Shown: one piece after another, positions 1 through 9,611 of the stretch | How the letters are laid out: each line of letters starts with the position of its first letter | Position numbering within the stretch: the first letter of the stretch is position 1 | Source of the DNA: Herbidospora mongoliensis | Lineage (GTDB): Bacteria > Actinomycetota > Actinomycetes > Streptosporangiales > Streptosporangiaceae | Assembly: GCF_001570545.1 (NCBI RefSeq) | Contig: NZ_BBXD01000009.1 | Coordinates: forward strand, 806,001-870,000 | Reading direction: 5' to 3' | Length of the DNA: 64,000 nt | The notes under the pieces: model-generated | What the model was told of the DNA's origin: nothing | The model's input: only the letters and a program-made list of their open reading frames with translations | The model's database searches: none | Program-made: the position numbers and the translations under genes

Positions 1-1640
1 GCCTTGGCGGCGTTCCGGTCGGGCAGCGTGTGCCCGAGCAATTCAAGCACCTGCACGACGTCGGGATGCTCCACTTTCCACATGTCCTCGATCACCTCGG
101 GCGACGGCCCCGAGGCCGCCATGTTCTCGGCGAACGACTCGGGATCGGCCTCGGCCGCCGGAATCGCGAGGGCCAGCATGTCGACGCTGACCCACAGCAT
201 CTCGTCGTCGGTCATCGACGGCGCCCCCAGCCGACGGGCCGTCAGCCAGTGGATGACGTGGGGCCGCAGCTCCTGGTCGGACAGATATCCCCGGACGGCC
301 GACTCGGCCTCGAACCCGAGCCGGTCGACGATCGTGACCGCCACCCCGCGCACCTCGGCCGGCGCCCCGACGACGGCCGCCAGCAGTTCTTCCGCGGCTT
401 CGGCGGGCGAACGCGCCCCCAGCCACCCGGCGATGTCGGGCTCGGCCCCCTCGGGTGTGAAGCCGTCGGAGAGGAGCCCGGCGATGAGCCCGCTCGCATC
501 CCCCTCGGCCAGAACGGGGGCGATGGGGGCGTCGAGCCCGAGTTCGGCGTACATCTCCCGGATTCCCCACATCCCGTGCGGGGTCAGCATCAGACCCTCG
601 GCGGTGACGGCCACGGTCCCGGCGGCGGCGAGCCCTTCGAGGGCCTCGGTCAGGTCACCCACCGGCCCGTCGTCGGCCACCTCACTGAGGTAGTCGCCGA
701 CGGCCTCGACCGGCACGGGCACCTGGAGGCGGTAGAGGAGGTCGTGGATGGCGTACACCTCCTTGTCGACCACCGCCGACCCGGTGACCTCGCCGCGGTC
801 CTCACCCAGGAACTCGACCAGGCCCACCCACAGGTCGAGCACGTCTTCGTCGGCCCGATCCTCCAGAGCCTTGAACCCTGCCTCAGCACTGACCTGGACA
901 CCGTCGAGCTCCGCGAGCCCGAGCGCGATGGCGAGCCCCCAGGCGACCGAAGGCCGCGCGACCCGACGGGCGGCGAGTTCCTTGGCGTCTTTGACCCTGA
1001 GCGCCTTGCGAGTGGTGGCGGTGGCCCCGGTGCCGACCATCCACGCCACGACGGTGTGGGCGTCGCGCAGCAGCGGCACCTCACGCACCATCTTGGCGAC
1101 CTCGGCCGGCGCCGCCAGCCGCACGGGCGGCAACGGCGCACACCCCGGACAGTCGCAGTCTTCGTCGAGGGTGAGGCTGCGCCCCTGCCCGAGCCGAGGC
1201 GCGGCGTCGTCGACCCCCGGCTCGATGAGCTCGAACGTGTCGGCCCCGATGACACTGAAAATGCTCTTCGCCATGCCGAACTTCGACGAGTCGGCCAGCG
1301 CCGACGGCATGAGCGGCCCGACCCGGTCGAGCGCCGCCCGCATCTCGGCGGCGGTCGCGTCGTCGATCTCGCCGGTGGAGACGAGGAAGTCGACGAGCGT
1401 GCGCGCCGCCGCGACGATCCCGGCGGCGCTGTCGGGCGGAGTGATCACCTTGCGTGGGTAGATCTCCAGCAACAGTTCCTCGAAGGTGGCCGGACGGAAG
1501 TCCCCCGGCTCCCCGACCTCCAGATAGTCGCTGGCGTAGTCGCACAGCAGCCTGATCTCGTCAGCGTCGGGCGTGACACCGTTTTCGTGCCCCCACACAC
1601 GCAGGCCGACGATGGCCCGGTTCACCCATTCGATCGACAC
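1..1640 (-). CDS. Hypothetical protein, 3' end beyond left edge
   Basis: A long open frame on the minus strand, read here from a GTG at 1640 and still open at base 1 (about 546 codons visible). An in-frame TAG lies just upstream of the GTG, so this is the earliest start; there is no clear Shine-Dalgarno. The product is acidic and helix-rich, with Ala/Leu/Glu-rich stretches and one CDCPGC cysteine cluster near residue 140. No catalytic motif was recognised and I cannot assign a family. The very long plus-strand frame over the same bases is a codon-bias shadow. It lies downstream of priA on the same strand, with a 182-bp gap. Confidence 0.7.
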   Translation of the reverse strand, partial: MSIEWVNRAIVGLRVWGHENGVTPDADEIRLLCDYASDYLEVGEPGDFRPATFEELLLEIYPRKVITPPDSAAGIVAAARTLVDFLVSTGEIDDATAAEMRAALDRVGPLMPSALADSSKFGMAKSIFSVIGADTFELIEPGVDDAAPRLGQGRSLTLDEDCDCPGCAPLPPVRLAAPAEVAKMVREVPLLRDAHTVVAWMVGTGATATTRKALRVKDAKELAARRVARPSVAWGLAIALGLAELDGVQVSAEAGFKALEDRADEDVLDLWVGLVEFLGEDRGEVTGSAVVDKEVYAIHDLLYRLQVPVPVEAVGDYLSEVADDGPVGDLTEALEGLAAAGTVAVTAEGLMLTPHGMWGIREMYAELGLDAPIAPVLAEGDASGLIAGLLSDGFTPEGAEPDIAGWLGARSPAEAAEELLAAVVGAPAEVRGVAVTIVDRLGFEAESAVRGYLSDQELRPHVIHWLTARRLGAPSMTDDEMLWVSVDMLALAIPAAEADPESFAENMAASGPSPEVIEDMWKVEHPDVVQVLELLGHTLPDRNAAK

Positions 1641-1696
1641 AGGGAGACGCTAACGGGTTACTGACCGCATCGCGAATCGACGCCCTCGCCCCTAGA

Positions 1697-1838
1697 TCAG
1701 GTCACAGCAGATCAAGCCCCCCAGACCACCTGGCAGCCCCACCCAACCAGGCCGAACGACAGAGAAGCGAGCCTCCGGCAACGCGTCGAGCGCCCCGAGA
1801 AGCCAGCCGGGACGGGCTCAGGTCACAACAGATCAAGC
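1697..1838. repeat. 21-bp direct repeat of the priA 3' end
   Basis: Bases 1697-1717 and 1818-1838 are identical at 20 of 21 positions. The right copy contains the priA stop codon and its last codons; the left copy lies in the gap beyond priA. Flanking bases do not match, so this is a short displaced duplication rather than a longer tandem copy. Function unknown. Confidence 0.6.
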
Positions 1839-4633
1839 GGGTCGATGTCCACCCTGACCACTTCAGCTGCCTTCCGCGCGGACCTGACGCCGGCGGCCCC
1901 CTTGAGGACCTTGGCCAGCTCGGCCCCCTTCGATTTGGGCGCCCTCAGGACCGCTCTCTCCTCTTCGGTACGCCCGACCGGCACCGGCCCCAGCACCTCC
2001 ACGCCCTCCGGAAGGGTCACCAGCCCGAGCATCTCGCGGATGGCCGAAGGCGAGCCGGTGAGCGTGGCGACATGGGTGACGGGAGGGAAGCCGAGCTCGG
2101 CGCGGTCGCGGAGTTCACGTTCGGCATGTGTGACCGGATCCCACCGCACGAGCGCCTGAGTGACCGGCGCCCCCGCGTCGGCGAGCACGACCACCTCCCC
2201 GCCCGGCCGCACCAGCGCGGCGGCGTTCAGCCACCTCCGGAGCGCCTCCTCGGCGGCCCTGAGGTCGGGCCTGCTGAGCATCGCCCACCCGTCGAGCAGC
2301 GCGGCGGCGGCGTAACCGCCCTCCGCGACCGGTTCGGCGCCCGGCGTGGCCACCACGAGCGCCGGCGCGTCGGGCACCGACGCGAGCACCCCGTCCCGCC
2401 CCGACGTCGCGACCCTGGTCGACGGAAACGCCCGCCCCAGCTCTTCGGCCGTCCTGCGCGCCCCCACGACAGCCGCTCGCAGCCGGGGGGACCCGCAGTT
2501 GTGGCAGCGCCAGTCTCCGGCGATCCGGCCACACCAGCGGCAGTAGGGCGCCGCGTGCCCGTTCGTCAGCGCGAGTGACCCGGCGCAGTTCGAACAGTGC
2601 GCGCGAGTACGACAGTTCTGACAATTCAACGCCGGGAGATATCCCCGCCTCGGCACCTGGATCAGCACCGGCCCGCTCTCCAGCCCGGCCTTGAGCGCCC
2701 GCCAGGCGATGCTGGGCAGCCGAGCCGCCCGGGCCGCCTGGTCACGCCCGAGTTCGGCGTCGTCTCCGGCGGGCTTGACCCGGGGGGCCCACCGCCGGAC
2801 CTCGTCCCGCGAGACGGTCAGCGGCTTCGCCCACCCGGTCGCGATGAGCCGCGTCCCTTCGGCGGTACGCGCGTACCCCCCGATCAACATGGCCGCCCCG
2901 GCCGCATGCACCCGGGTGGCCAAGACCTCCCGGGCGTGCGGATAAGGCGCCAGCCGCTCAGAGTGCAGGTCGTCCCCGTCATCCCAGAGCACCGCCAGCC
3001 CAAGGTTCTGTACGGGCGCGAACGCCACCGCCCGGTTCCCCACGGCGACCGCCACCTCGCCCCGCAACACCTTGAGCCACCGCCGATACCGCTCCGCAGG
3101 CCCCAGATCGGCCGTGATGGCGACATGCGGCGTCTCCCCGAGAGCAGCGGAGACCAGCGTGACGTCCTTCCCATCGGGAACCACGATCACGACCCCCCGC
3201 CCGGCCGCCATCGTCTGCTGAACAGCCTCGGCGACGGCCCCAGGCCAACTCGGCGGCCCCCCAGGCAGGGCAGCCCACACGGCCCGCACCGGACGCCCCT
3301 CGCGAAGAGCTACCAGGAAGGAAAGCCCCGCCGGATAGGTACCCCAGTAGTCGCTGACCAGGTCAACGGATTCCCCCACCCCACCAGAGACCTCGGAAAG
3401 CCCTGGATCGCCCGCATATCCCGAAATTTCGCGACCTGGCTTCGACACAGAAGAAGACGCAGAGGGAGGAGCGTCACCCTCCCGTCCAGATCCGTCGGCA
3501 TAGCTGGACACACCTGCCGGACCAGCCACATCGGCCCGTTCGGGCACGCCGTCTTGGCCAGTCACGCCACCCGGGCCTGACACATCCACTTGGACGGACA
3601 CGGCGACTCGTTCAGACACATCGGTTTCTTCAGGCACGCCGACTTGGCCGGACACGTCGGAACCCATGCCAGCTACTTCGGGACCCGAGCCCAACCCGAA
3701 GGAGGGCACAGCCTCTCCCTGACCCGAAATCTCACAACCCACCCTGCTCACAGGCAGGGAAGCCACATGGTCAACATCGGAAATTTCACGATCTGCGCGA
3801 GGCGCAGGCGGTGACACGGCATGCTCCGCGCCCGAAATTTCGCGACTTGTGCCGCGCGCAGCCAGAGACGACAAACCCGCTTGACCGGATGCTTGGCGAC
3901 CACTGCCGGCCACGAACCGAGGCGCGCCACCGCCCGCACCGGAAACACCCGGATCCGCACCAGCCGCGAACGAAGCCTCCCCCGAGGTGCCGCCATCCAC
4001 CCCGTCAGCAGGTGACCCGACTACATCCCCGTCACCAGAAGCCCTCTCGCCCCCGGCCCCGACCGTCGCGCCAAGCCCAGCCCGCTCGGACCCGGCCGCC
4101 AGCTCACGAGGTGAACCGGCGGCATCCCCGCCAGGCCCCTTCCCCACCCTGACCGTCGCACTGGTCCGAGCCTTCTTGGACACAGCCGCCGACTCACGCC
4201 CCGAAGCCTCGGCCCGGGCATGGCGCGGCGGAATCGCCAGCCGCAGCACATCGGACAACGTCCCCGCATACCGATCGGCCACGGCCCGCGCGAGAGAGGC
4301 GATCTCCGCCGTCAGCACCCGCTCCGGCGAGATCACCCGGTCAAGAAAGAGAAGCGCACCTTGGTGCTCGCTGAACTCCACCCGCTCCAGCAGGTAAGCG
4401 TCGGTCAGTTTCCCGGCGAACCGCACCCGCACCCGCACCCCGGGCAACGCGGTATCGGACATGCCCTCAGGCACCAGATAGTCGAAGAGCCGATCCAGGT
4501 GAGGCAGCGGGTTGTCGACCACCACCCGCCCCACCGGCAGCCGGGAAGCCGCCAGGGGCGCGCCGACGCCCCTCCCCCGGACCTCCGGGGAGGTCGGGAG
4601 CGCGATCAGCGCCTCCTGCGAACCCTCACTCAC
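1823..4633 (-). CDS. priA: Probable replication restart protein PriA (helicase-degenerate)
   Basis: Primosome assembly factor of the actinobacterial type, acting at stalled forks. The N-terminal 3'-DNA-binding domain is clear (PVGRVVVDNPLPHLDRLFDY). The C-terminal half has the zinc-binding cysteine block (LNCQNCRTRAHCSNC, YCRWCG, CHNCGS) and the conserved C-terminal domain. The Walker A loop is replaced by a Gly/Pro stretch without GKT, and the DEEH box reads WDDGDD. Helicase activity is therefore unlikely, as known for mycobacterial PriA. About 280 residues of low-complexity Gly/Ala/Ser/Val sequence (about residues 142-425) separate the two halves, making the protein near 936 residues against the usual 640-700. 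I chose GTG 4633; a TTG at 4642 is possible. Confidence 0.9.
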   Translation of the reverse strand: MSEGSQEALIALPTSPEVRGRGVGAPLAASRLPVGRVVVDNPLPHLDRLFDYLVPEGMSDTALPGVRVRVRFAGKLTDAYLLERVEFSEHQGALLFLDRVISPERVLTAEIASLARAVADRYAGTLSDVLRLAIPPRHARAEASGRESAAVSKKARTSATVRVGKGPGGDAAGSPRELAAGSERAGLGATVGAGGERASGDGDVVGSPADGVDGGTSGEASFAAGADPGVSGAGGGAPRFVAGSGRQASGQAGLSSLAARGTSREISGAEHAVSPPAPRADREISDVDHVASLPVSRVGCEISGQGEAVPSFGLGSGPEVAGMGSDVSGQVGVPEETDVSERVAVSVQVDVSGPGGVTGQDGVPERADVAGPAGVSSYADGSGREGDAPPSASSSVSKPGREISGYAGDPGLSEVSGGVGESVDLVSDYWGTYPAGLSFLVALREGRPVRAVWAALPGGPPSWPGAVAEAVQQTMAAGRGVVIVVPDGKDVTLVSAALGETPHVAITADLGPAERYRRWLKVLRGEVAVAVGNRAVAFAPVQNLGLAVLWDDGDDLHSERLAPYPHAREVLATRVHAAGAAMLIGGYARTAEGTRLIATGWAKPLTVSRDEVRRWAPRVKPAGDDAELGRDQAARAARLPSIAWRALKAGLESGPVLIQVPRRGYLPALNCQNCRTRAHCSNCAGSLALTNGHAAPYCRWCGRIAGDWRCHNCGSPRLRAAVVGARRTAEELGRAFPSTRVATSGRDGVLASVPDAPALVVATPGAEPVAEGGYAAAALLDGWAMLSRPDLRAAEEALRRWLNAAALVRPGGEVVVLADAGAPVTQALVRWDPVTHAERELRDRAELGFPPVTHVATLTGSPSAIREMLGLVTLPEGVEVLGPVPVGRTEEERAVLRAPKSKGAELAKVLKGAAGVRSARKAAEVVRVDIDPLDLL
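3491..3652 (-). repeat. Hexapeptide (18-bp) degenerate repeat inside priA
   Basis: In the priA frame this stretch reads as about nine consecutive six-residue units ending mostly in Val, for example SGQVGV, PEETDV, SERVAV, SVQVDV, TGQDGV, PERADV and AGPAGV. It continues the low-complexity insert of PriA and is probably a slippage-generated array. Confidence 0.6.
3677..3850 (-). repeat. 18-residue (54-bp) tandem repeat inside priA
   Basis: Three to four units of 18 codons, each starting with an R/C-EIS motif (SREISG, DREISD, GCEISG, then a diverged GPEVAG). The AT-rich core GAAATTTC recurs exactly 54 bp apart at 3834, 3780 and (as GAAATCTC) 3726. A further copy of the core sits at 3423. These palindromic AT cores stand out against the GC-rich background. 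Confidence 0.75.
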
Positions 4634-4650
4634 AAGGCCCAAGTCCTACC

Positions 4651-4688
4651 AGCAAGAAAAAGATCCCCGGACCGTAGCCCGGGGATCT
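4651..4688 (-). terminator. Intrinsic terminator of metK
   Basis: A perfect 10-bp stem (4661-4670 with 4679-4688, arm AGATCCCCGG) with an 8-nt loop lies 8 bases past the metK stop. On the minus strand it is followed by TTTTCTT. It should end metK transcription ahead of priA. Confidence 0.9.
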
Positions 4689-4696
4689 GGGGAAAA

Positions 4697-5899
<1,203 letters not shown>

Positions 5900-5974
5900 G
5901 CAGCGGCTGCTGACGGCTAAATGGCTTCGCTGAGTGTAGCCGGACGACCGTCACCGCCGCGAAACCGTCTCACG

Positions 5975-6331
5975 TTACAAATCAGGAAGTGGGTCACGCG
6001 GCAGGTCCCCCGGCGCGAACGCCTCGGCGTCGGCGGCCCCCACGACGGCGACGTACTCGTCGGCGACCTCGAACGACACGCCGCCGAGCTCGATGACGGG
6101 ACCGGGCGAGAAGTCGACGGGGCCGAGCCGGGTCCGGCGCGGATGACGCGCCCACACCGACGCGGGCTCGTGCCGCCCGAACACCTTGGTGGCCAGGACC
6201 GTGATCGACCGGTCGGTCACCACGACGAGATAGCCGGCGCCGTCGGCGTAGGCCGGGAAGACATAGCGGAGATCCTCACCCGGCGGCAGCAGGGCGCGGC
6301 AGCGTTCCCGGATCGCGGCGGACACGGGCAT
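5975..6331 (-). CDS. Small protein of unknown function
   Basis: A 118-residue product, not recognised. It begins with a short helix (AAIRERCRALLPPGEDLRYVFPA) followed by alternating beta-like segments (GYLVVVTDRSITVLAT, ELGGVSFEVADEYVAVVG), a pattern like small PH-like beta-sandwich proteins that I cannot confirm. ATG 6331 is preferred over ATG 6346 because AAGGAG (6338-6343) sits 6 nt before it; the upstream ATG would lie on top of that site. It stands between metK and coaBC on the same strand. The 98-bp gap to coaBC contains GGGCCC-rich inverted repeats but no clear terminator. Confidence 0.7.
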   Translation of the reverse strand: MPVSAAIRERCRALLPPGEDLRYVFPAYADGAGYLVVVTDRSITVLATKVFGRHEPASVWARHPRRTRLGPVDFSPGPVIELGGVSFEVADEYVAVVGAADAEAFAPGDLPRDPLPDL

Positions 6332-6429
6332 GGCCATCTCCTTCATTGCCCGGAGTCGGGGGCCCGTCCCGGAGGGCCAAACGGGCCTTTTGTGGGCCCC
6401 ATTCCCTCTTTGTCCCGCGAACCGGGGCG

Positions 6430-7629
6430 TTACACCAGCCTGGCGGCGATGAGATCCCAGACGACCCCGGCGAGGTCGTCTTTGGGCCCGCGCGGAATCT
6501 CGACCGGTTCCCCTTCAGCTACTAGGACGGTCGCCGCGTTGTCCGGGGTTCCGAAGGCGAGATTCTCCCCTACTTGATTGACGACAAGCAGGTCACAGCC
6601 CTTCCGCGCCATCTTCGCCTGCCCGTTGGCCAGGACGTCGTCCGTCTCGGCGGCGAACCCCGCGATCACCGCGGGCGACTTCACACCGGCCCGGCGCCGC
6701 TCTCCGAGCTCCGCCAGAATGTCCGGGTTCTTGGTGAGATGAATGGCCTCGGGTTCATCTCCCGTTTTCTTGATCTTCGTACGACTCGCCGCCACCGGCC
6801 GGAAGTCCGCCACCGCGGCCGCCATCACCACCACATCGGCATCGAGGGCCGCGGCGAGCACCGTCTCCCGCAACTGCAACGCCGACTCCACCCGCACCAC
6901 GTCCACCCCGGCGGGGTCGGGCAGCGACACATTGGCCGCCACGAGCGTGACCGACGCCCCCCGGGCGGCGGCGACCCGCGCCAGCGCGTACCCCTGCATC
7001 CCGGACGACCGGTTCCCGATGAACCGCACCGGATCGATGGCCTCCCGCGTACCCCCCGCCGACACCACGACGCGCCGCCCCGCGAGGTCGGGGGTGGCCC
7101 CCTTGAGCACGTTCCGGCACACCTCGAAGATCGCCGCCGGATCCGGCAGCCGCCCCTTGCCGGAGTCGGCCCCGGTCAGCCGCCCCACGGCGGGCTCGAT
7201 CACGATCGCCCCCCGGGCCCGCAGGGTCGCGACGTTGGCCTGGGTGGCGGGGTGCTCCCACATCTCGGTGTGCATCGCCGGCGCGAACACGACGGGACAC
7301 CGCGCGGTGAGCAGCGTGTTGGTCAGCAGATCGGAGGCGAGCCCATGGGCGGCCTTGGCGAGAATGTCGGCCGTGGCGGGCGCCACGACGAGAAGATCTG
7401 CGTTCTGCCCAATCCGTACATGCGGAACTTCCTGGACGGAATCCCAGACCTCAGCCGAAACAGGATTCCCCGAAAGCGCCGCCCAAGTGGGCTCCCCCAC
7501 AAACCGCAACGCATCCCGCGTGGGCACAACTCGAACAGAATGCCCGGTTTCGGTAAACAACCGAAGAAGCTCACACGCCTTATAGACCGCGATCCCCGCG
7601 GATACCCCCAACACCACCTGATTAGCCAC
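6430..7629 (-). CDS. coaBC: Bifunctional phosphopantothenoylcysteine decarboxylase / phosphopantothenate-cysteine ligase
   Basis: Carries out two coenzyme A steps: ligation of cysteine to 4'-phosphopantothenate and FMN-dependent decarboxylation of the product. The N-terminal CoaC half shows the flavoprotein start (VVLGVSAGIAVYKACEL), the catalytic-His segment (VPHVRIG) and PAMHTEMWEHPAT. The CoaB half shows the Rossmann loop VVVSAGGTREAIDPVRFIGN, SSGMQGYAL and AAAVADFRP with a following lysine. At 399 residues it is a normal fused form. A 505-bp gap with repeat-like DNA separates it from rpoZ upstream, so it probably has its own promoter. Confidence 0.96.
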   Translation of the reverse strand: MANQVVLGVSAGIAVYKACELLRLFTETGHSVRVVPTRDALRFVGEPTWAALSGNPVSAEVWDSVQEVPHVRIGQNADLLVVAPATADILAKAAHGLASDLLTNTLLTARCPVVFAPAMHTEMWEHPATQANVATLRARGAIVIEPAVGRLTGADSGKGRLPDPAAIFEVCRNVLKGATPDLAGRRVVVSAGGTREAIDPVRFIGNRSSGMQGYALARVAAARGASVTLVAANVSLPDPAGVDVVRVESALQLRETVLAAALDADVVVMAAAVADFRPVAASRTKIKKTGDEPEAIHLTKNPDILAELGERRRAGVKSPAVIAGFAAETDDVLANGQAKMARKGCDLLVVNQVGENLAFGTPDNAATVLVAEGEPVEIPRGPKDDLAGVVWDLIAARLV

Positions 7630-7721
7630 GGAGAAACCCTATCGAGCGCCCGCGAAGCGCCCCGCACCCCGGCCCAATTGGACGATCCCGCGCGTGACAC
7701 CGATCGTCACGACCCCGGCAG

Positions 7722-7860
7722 AAAAGCTTTTTTCTCTCCGTTACGGCTCACGCCTGGCCGGCACCGCCCGCCGCCGCCGGCCCGCACCGTATTCGACGCC
7801 AACCGGCCGCTCCCGCCTCGCCCCGATACGAGGCGGCATCCCCACCCTGACGAGAGAACC
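7722..7860. repeat. Dispersed intergenic repeat, copy A
   Basis: About 139 bp, beginning AAAAGCTTTTTT and ending GAGAACC, that aligns along its whole length with 26736-26863. Shared blocks include CCGTTACGGCTC, CGCCTGGCCGGC, CCGCTCCCGC and the terminal GAGAACC, with small indels between them. Both copies lie between genes. Confidence 0.75.
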
Positions 7861-8019
7861 ATCGGGGTGGAGGATCAGCAGGTGGCCAATGCTCTCGCCG
7901 CATGCAGGGGGCAGCACACTTGTCGACCCGCGACCCCGGGGGCGCCCAAACGACGCACCGGTCAAACGCCCGACGAGATCTCCACGTCAGGCGTTACGGC
8001 ATCAGTCGTGTGGTGCCCG

Positions 8020-8108
8020 CTCGGGCGCGCCTGTTTCTGGACTGAGGAGCGCAGGAGAGCGAAGCGAACCGGAGCGACGAGGGAAGAAGCAGGCTGAGAG
8101 CGCCCGAG
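8020..8108. repeat. Long imperfect inverted repeat
   Basis: Arms CTCGGGCGC (8020-8028) and GCGCCCGAG (8100-8108) are perfect complements. They continue inward as GCCTGTTTCT (8029-8038) against AGAAGCAGGC (8085-8094) with one G-T wobble and a 5-nt bulge. The total is about 19 paired positions around a purine-rich 46-nt loop with GAGCGAAGCGA-like repeats. It could be a small mobile element remnant or a structured RNA; no coding potential was seen. Confidence 0.6.
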
Positions 8109-8111
8109 CCC

Positions 8112-8130
8112 GCGTGTGCGGAGCACACGC
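8112..8130 (-). terminator. Hairpin just downstream of rpoZ
   Basis: A perfect 8-bp stem GCGTGTGC/GCACACGC with a 3-nt loop, 4 nt past the rpoZ stop. There is no T-tract on the minus strand, so it may act as a non-canonical terminator or an mRNA 3'-end stabiliser. Confidence 0.55.
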
Positions 8131-8134
8131 CAAA

Positions 8135-8404
8135 CTACACAGCGCCCTCGATGGGCTCAGAGGTCAGCAGACCCTCGGAGACCTCGCGCAGCGCGATCGA
8201 GAGGGGCTTCTCCTGGGCGTGGGTCTCAACCAGGGGGCCGACGTACTCGAGCAGGCCTTCGCCCAGCTGGGAGTAGTAGGCGTTGATCTGGCGGGCCCGC
8301 TTGGCGCCCATGATCACCAGGCTGTACTTGCTGTCGACGACGTCGAGCAGCGAGTCGATCGACGGGTTGGTGATGCCCTCGGAATAGGCGGCGCTGGTGG
8401 TCAC
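8135..8404 (-). CDS. rpoZ: DNA-directed RNA polymerase omega subunit
   Basis: Assembly subunit of RNA polymerase that clamps the beta' subunit. At 89 residues it has the actinobacterial omega core ([20 protein letters not shown], then [15 protein letters not shown]) and the following helix with [12 protein letters not shown]. It follows gmk with a 12-bp gap in the usual mihF-gmk-rpoZ order, and ends at a GC-rich hairpin, so it is probably the last gene of that unit. Confidence 0.96.
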   Translation of the reverse strand: MTTSAAYSEGITNPSIDSLLDVVDSKYSLVIMGAKRARQINAYYSQLGEGLLEYVGPLVETHAQEKPLSIALREVSEGLLTSEPIEGAV

Positions 8405-8416
8405 AGTGCGGGTCCC

Positions 8417-9064
8417 CTAGCTAGTCGGATCGTCAGCCATCAAATCTATCAGCCGCCGACATACCTCTTGCACCGACGTGTTGACAAGGGTGAGGTCGAA
8501 CTCTTTCTCGGCCGCCATCTCGATCTGCCCCGCCTCAAGCCGGCGGGCGATGACGTCGGGCGGTTCGGTGCCTCGTCCGCGCAGACGGCGTTCGAGTTCT
8601 TCCCACGTCGGCGGGGCGAGGAAGACGAGCAGGGCCTCGGGCATGCTGGCCCGGACCTGGCGCGCGCCCTGGAGGTCGATCTCCAGGAGGGTGGGCTCGC
8701 CGTTGACCAGGCGCTCCTCGACGGCTGTGCGAGGGGTGCCGTAGCGGTTGCCGGCGAACTCGGCCCACTCGAGCAGGTCACCGCCGGCGATGAGCCGATC
8801 GAACTCGGCGTCGTCGGCGAAGTAGTATTCCACCCCGTGAATTTCCCCGGGGCGGGGTTTCCGGGTAGTCACCGAGACCGACAGCCACACCTCTGGGTGT
8901 GCCCGCCGGAGCTCGGCGACGACCGTGGACTTGCCGACGCCGGACGGCCCGGAAAGGACCGTCAGGCGTGTCAGAGGCATGGAGCAACCGTATCGCGCCC
9001 CGTCCCCTCCGGTTTCCGCGGCCTCGTGAGCCGTGCTGCCGTCGGACCAGGACGTCGTGGTCAC
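8417..9064 (-). CDS. gmk: Guanylate kinase
   Basis: Phosphorylates GMP to GDP with ATP. The P-loop GPSGVGKST is followed by the GMP-binding segment ([21 protein letters not shown]), [13 protein letters not shown] and [12 protein letters not shown]. The conserved core starts at [11 protein letters not shown] (ATG 8980), giving 187 residues of normal length. A GTG at 9064 adds 28 residues and has AAGGGG 6 nt upstream, whereas ATG 8980 has no Shine-Dalgarno; I list the long form, but the start is uncertain. It lies between mihF and rpoZ. Confidence 0.93.
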   Translation of the reverse strand: MTTTSWSDGSTAHEAAETGGDGARYGCSMPLTRLTVLSGPSGVGKSTVVAELRRAHPEVWLSVSVTTRKPRPGEIHGVEYYFADDAEFDRLIAGGDLLEWAEFAGNRYGTPRTAVEERLVNGEPTLLEIDLQGARQVRASMPEALLVFLAPPTWEELERRLRGRGTEPPDVIARRLEAGQIEMAAEKEFDLTLVNTSVQEVCRRLIDLMADDPTS

Positions 9065-9126
9065 TCAATGCCCCTTGTTGTCACGCGATCCCCGGCCACC
9101 CCGAGGGATGGCCGAAAGCGTACGCC

Positions 9127-9450
9127 TCAGCTTTCAGCGCCACCGAATTCGCGCTCAAGAGAAGCGCGCTGGTTGGCGCCCAGTCCACGCACGCGGCGGG
9201 ATTCGGCGATACCAAGACGTTCCATCAGCTGCTTGGCGCGGACCTTGCCCACGCCAGGGAGCGACTCAAGCAGAGCCGAGACCTTCATCTTGCCGATGAC
9301 GTCGTCGGTCTGCCCATCCTTGAGCACCTCGCTCAGAGACACCGCGCCATGCTTGAGACGGTTCTTGACCTCAGCACGTTCCTTGCGGGCCTTCGCAGCC
9401 TTCTCAAGTGCTGCGGCGCGCTGCTCGGGGGTCAGGGGAGGAAGAGCCAC
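9127..9450 (-). CDS. mihF: Integration host factor, actinobacterial type (mIHF)
   Basis: Nucleoid-associated DNA-binding protein specific to Actinomycetota. It bends DNA and influences development and secondary metabolism in Streptomyces. The basic N-terminal helix (LTPEQRAAALEKAAKARKERAEVK) precedes a helix-two-turn-helix core with LPGVGKVRAKQLMERLGI, the DNA-contacting motif. The GTG start has GAGGTGA just upstream. The 161-bp gap to pyrF is unusually AT-rich for this window and contains an inverted repeat GTTTCT/AGAAAC (9537-9553), consistent with a separate promoter. Confidence 0.95.
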   Translation of the reverse strand: MALPPLTPEQRAAALEKAAKARKERAEVKNRLKHGAVSLSEVLKDGQTDDVIGKMKVSALLESLPGVGKVRAKQLMERLGIAESRRVRGLGANQRASLEREFGGAES

Positions 9451-9611
9451 GCCGGGTCACCTCGAATTTCTGTCGATGTACTCGGACGGGATGGGAAATT
9501 AGCTGGTCCTTGCCCCATCCGGCAACGTCAAGACCTGTTTCTCGCAAAGAAACTTAAATAAACTACGCCCCGTAATCGCGATTTAACTGTCCGTCGACGA
9601 AAACCGCCTCA

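Larger units (their letters stand above)
7630..8134. other. 505-bp gene-free gap with repeat-like elements
   Basis: No convincing gene. It contains a dispersed repeat copy (7722-7860), a long imperfect inverted repeat (8020-8108) and a perfect hairpin next to rpoZ (8112-8130). A 74-codon frame (7741-7965, minus) is present but overlaps the repeat and has no ribosome-binding site or recognisable product. The coaBC promoter should lie near 7630-7720. Confidence 0.6.

Noticed and set aside
30-1664. A 544-codon plus-strand frame at the left edge
   Set aside because: Composition is Arg/Gly/Pro/His-rich with no domain. The minus-strand frame over the same bases looks like a normal protein and continues the strand of the neighbouring genes.
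5900-5974. Possible SAM riboswitch before metK
   Set aside because: The gap is only 75 bp and shows none of the conserved SAM-I, SAM-II or SAM-IV core elements.
6361-6400. GGCCCG/CGGGCC hairpin followed by TTTT on the plus strand between the small gene and coaBC
   Set aside because: It would terminate plus-strand transcription, but no plus-strand gene is upstream; on the minus strand there is no T-tract.
7741-7965. 74-codon minus-strand frame in the rpoZ-coaBC gap
   Set aside because: It overlaps the dispersed repeat, is Arg/Gly-rich, lacks a ribosome-binding site, and the equivalent frame is not preserved in the second repeat copy.
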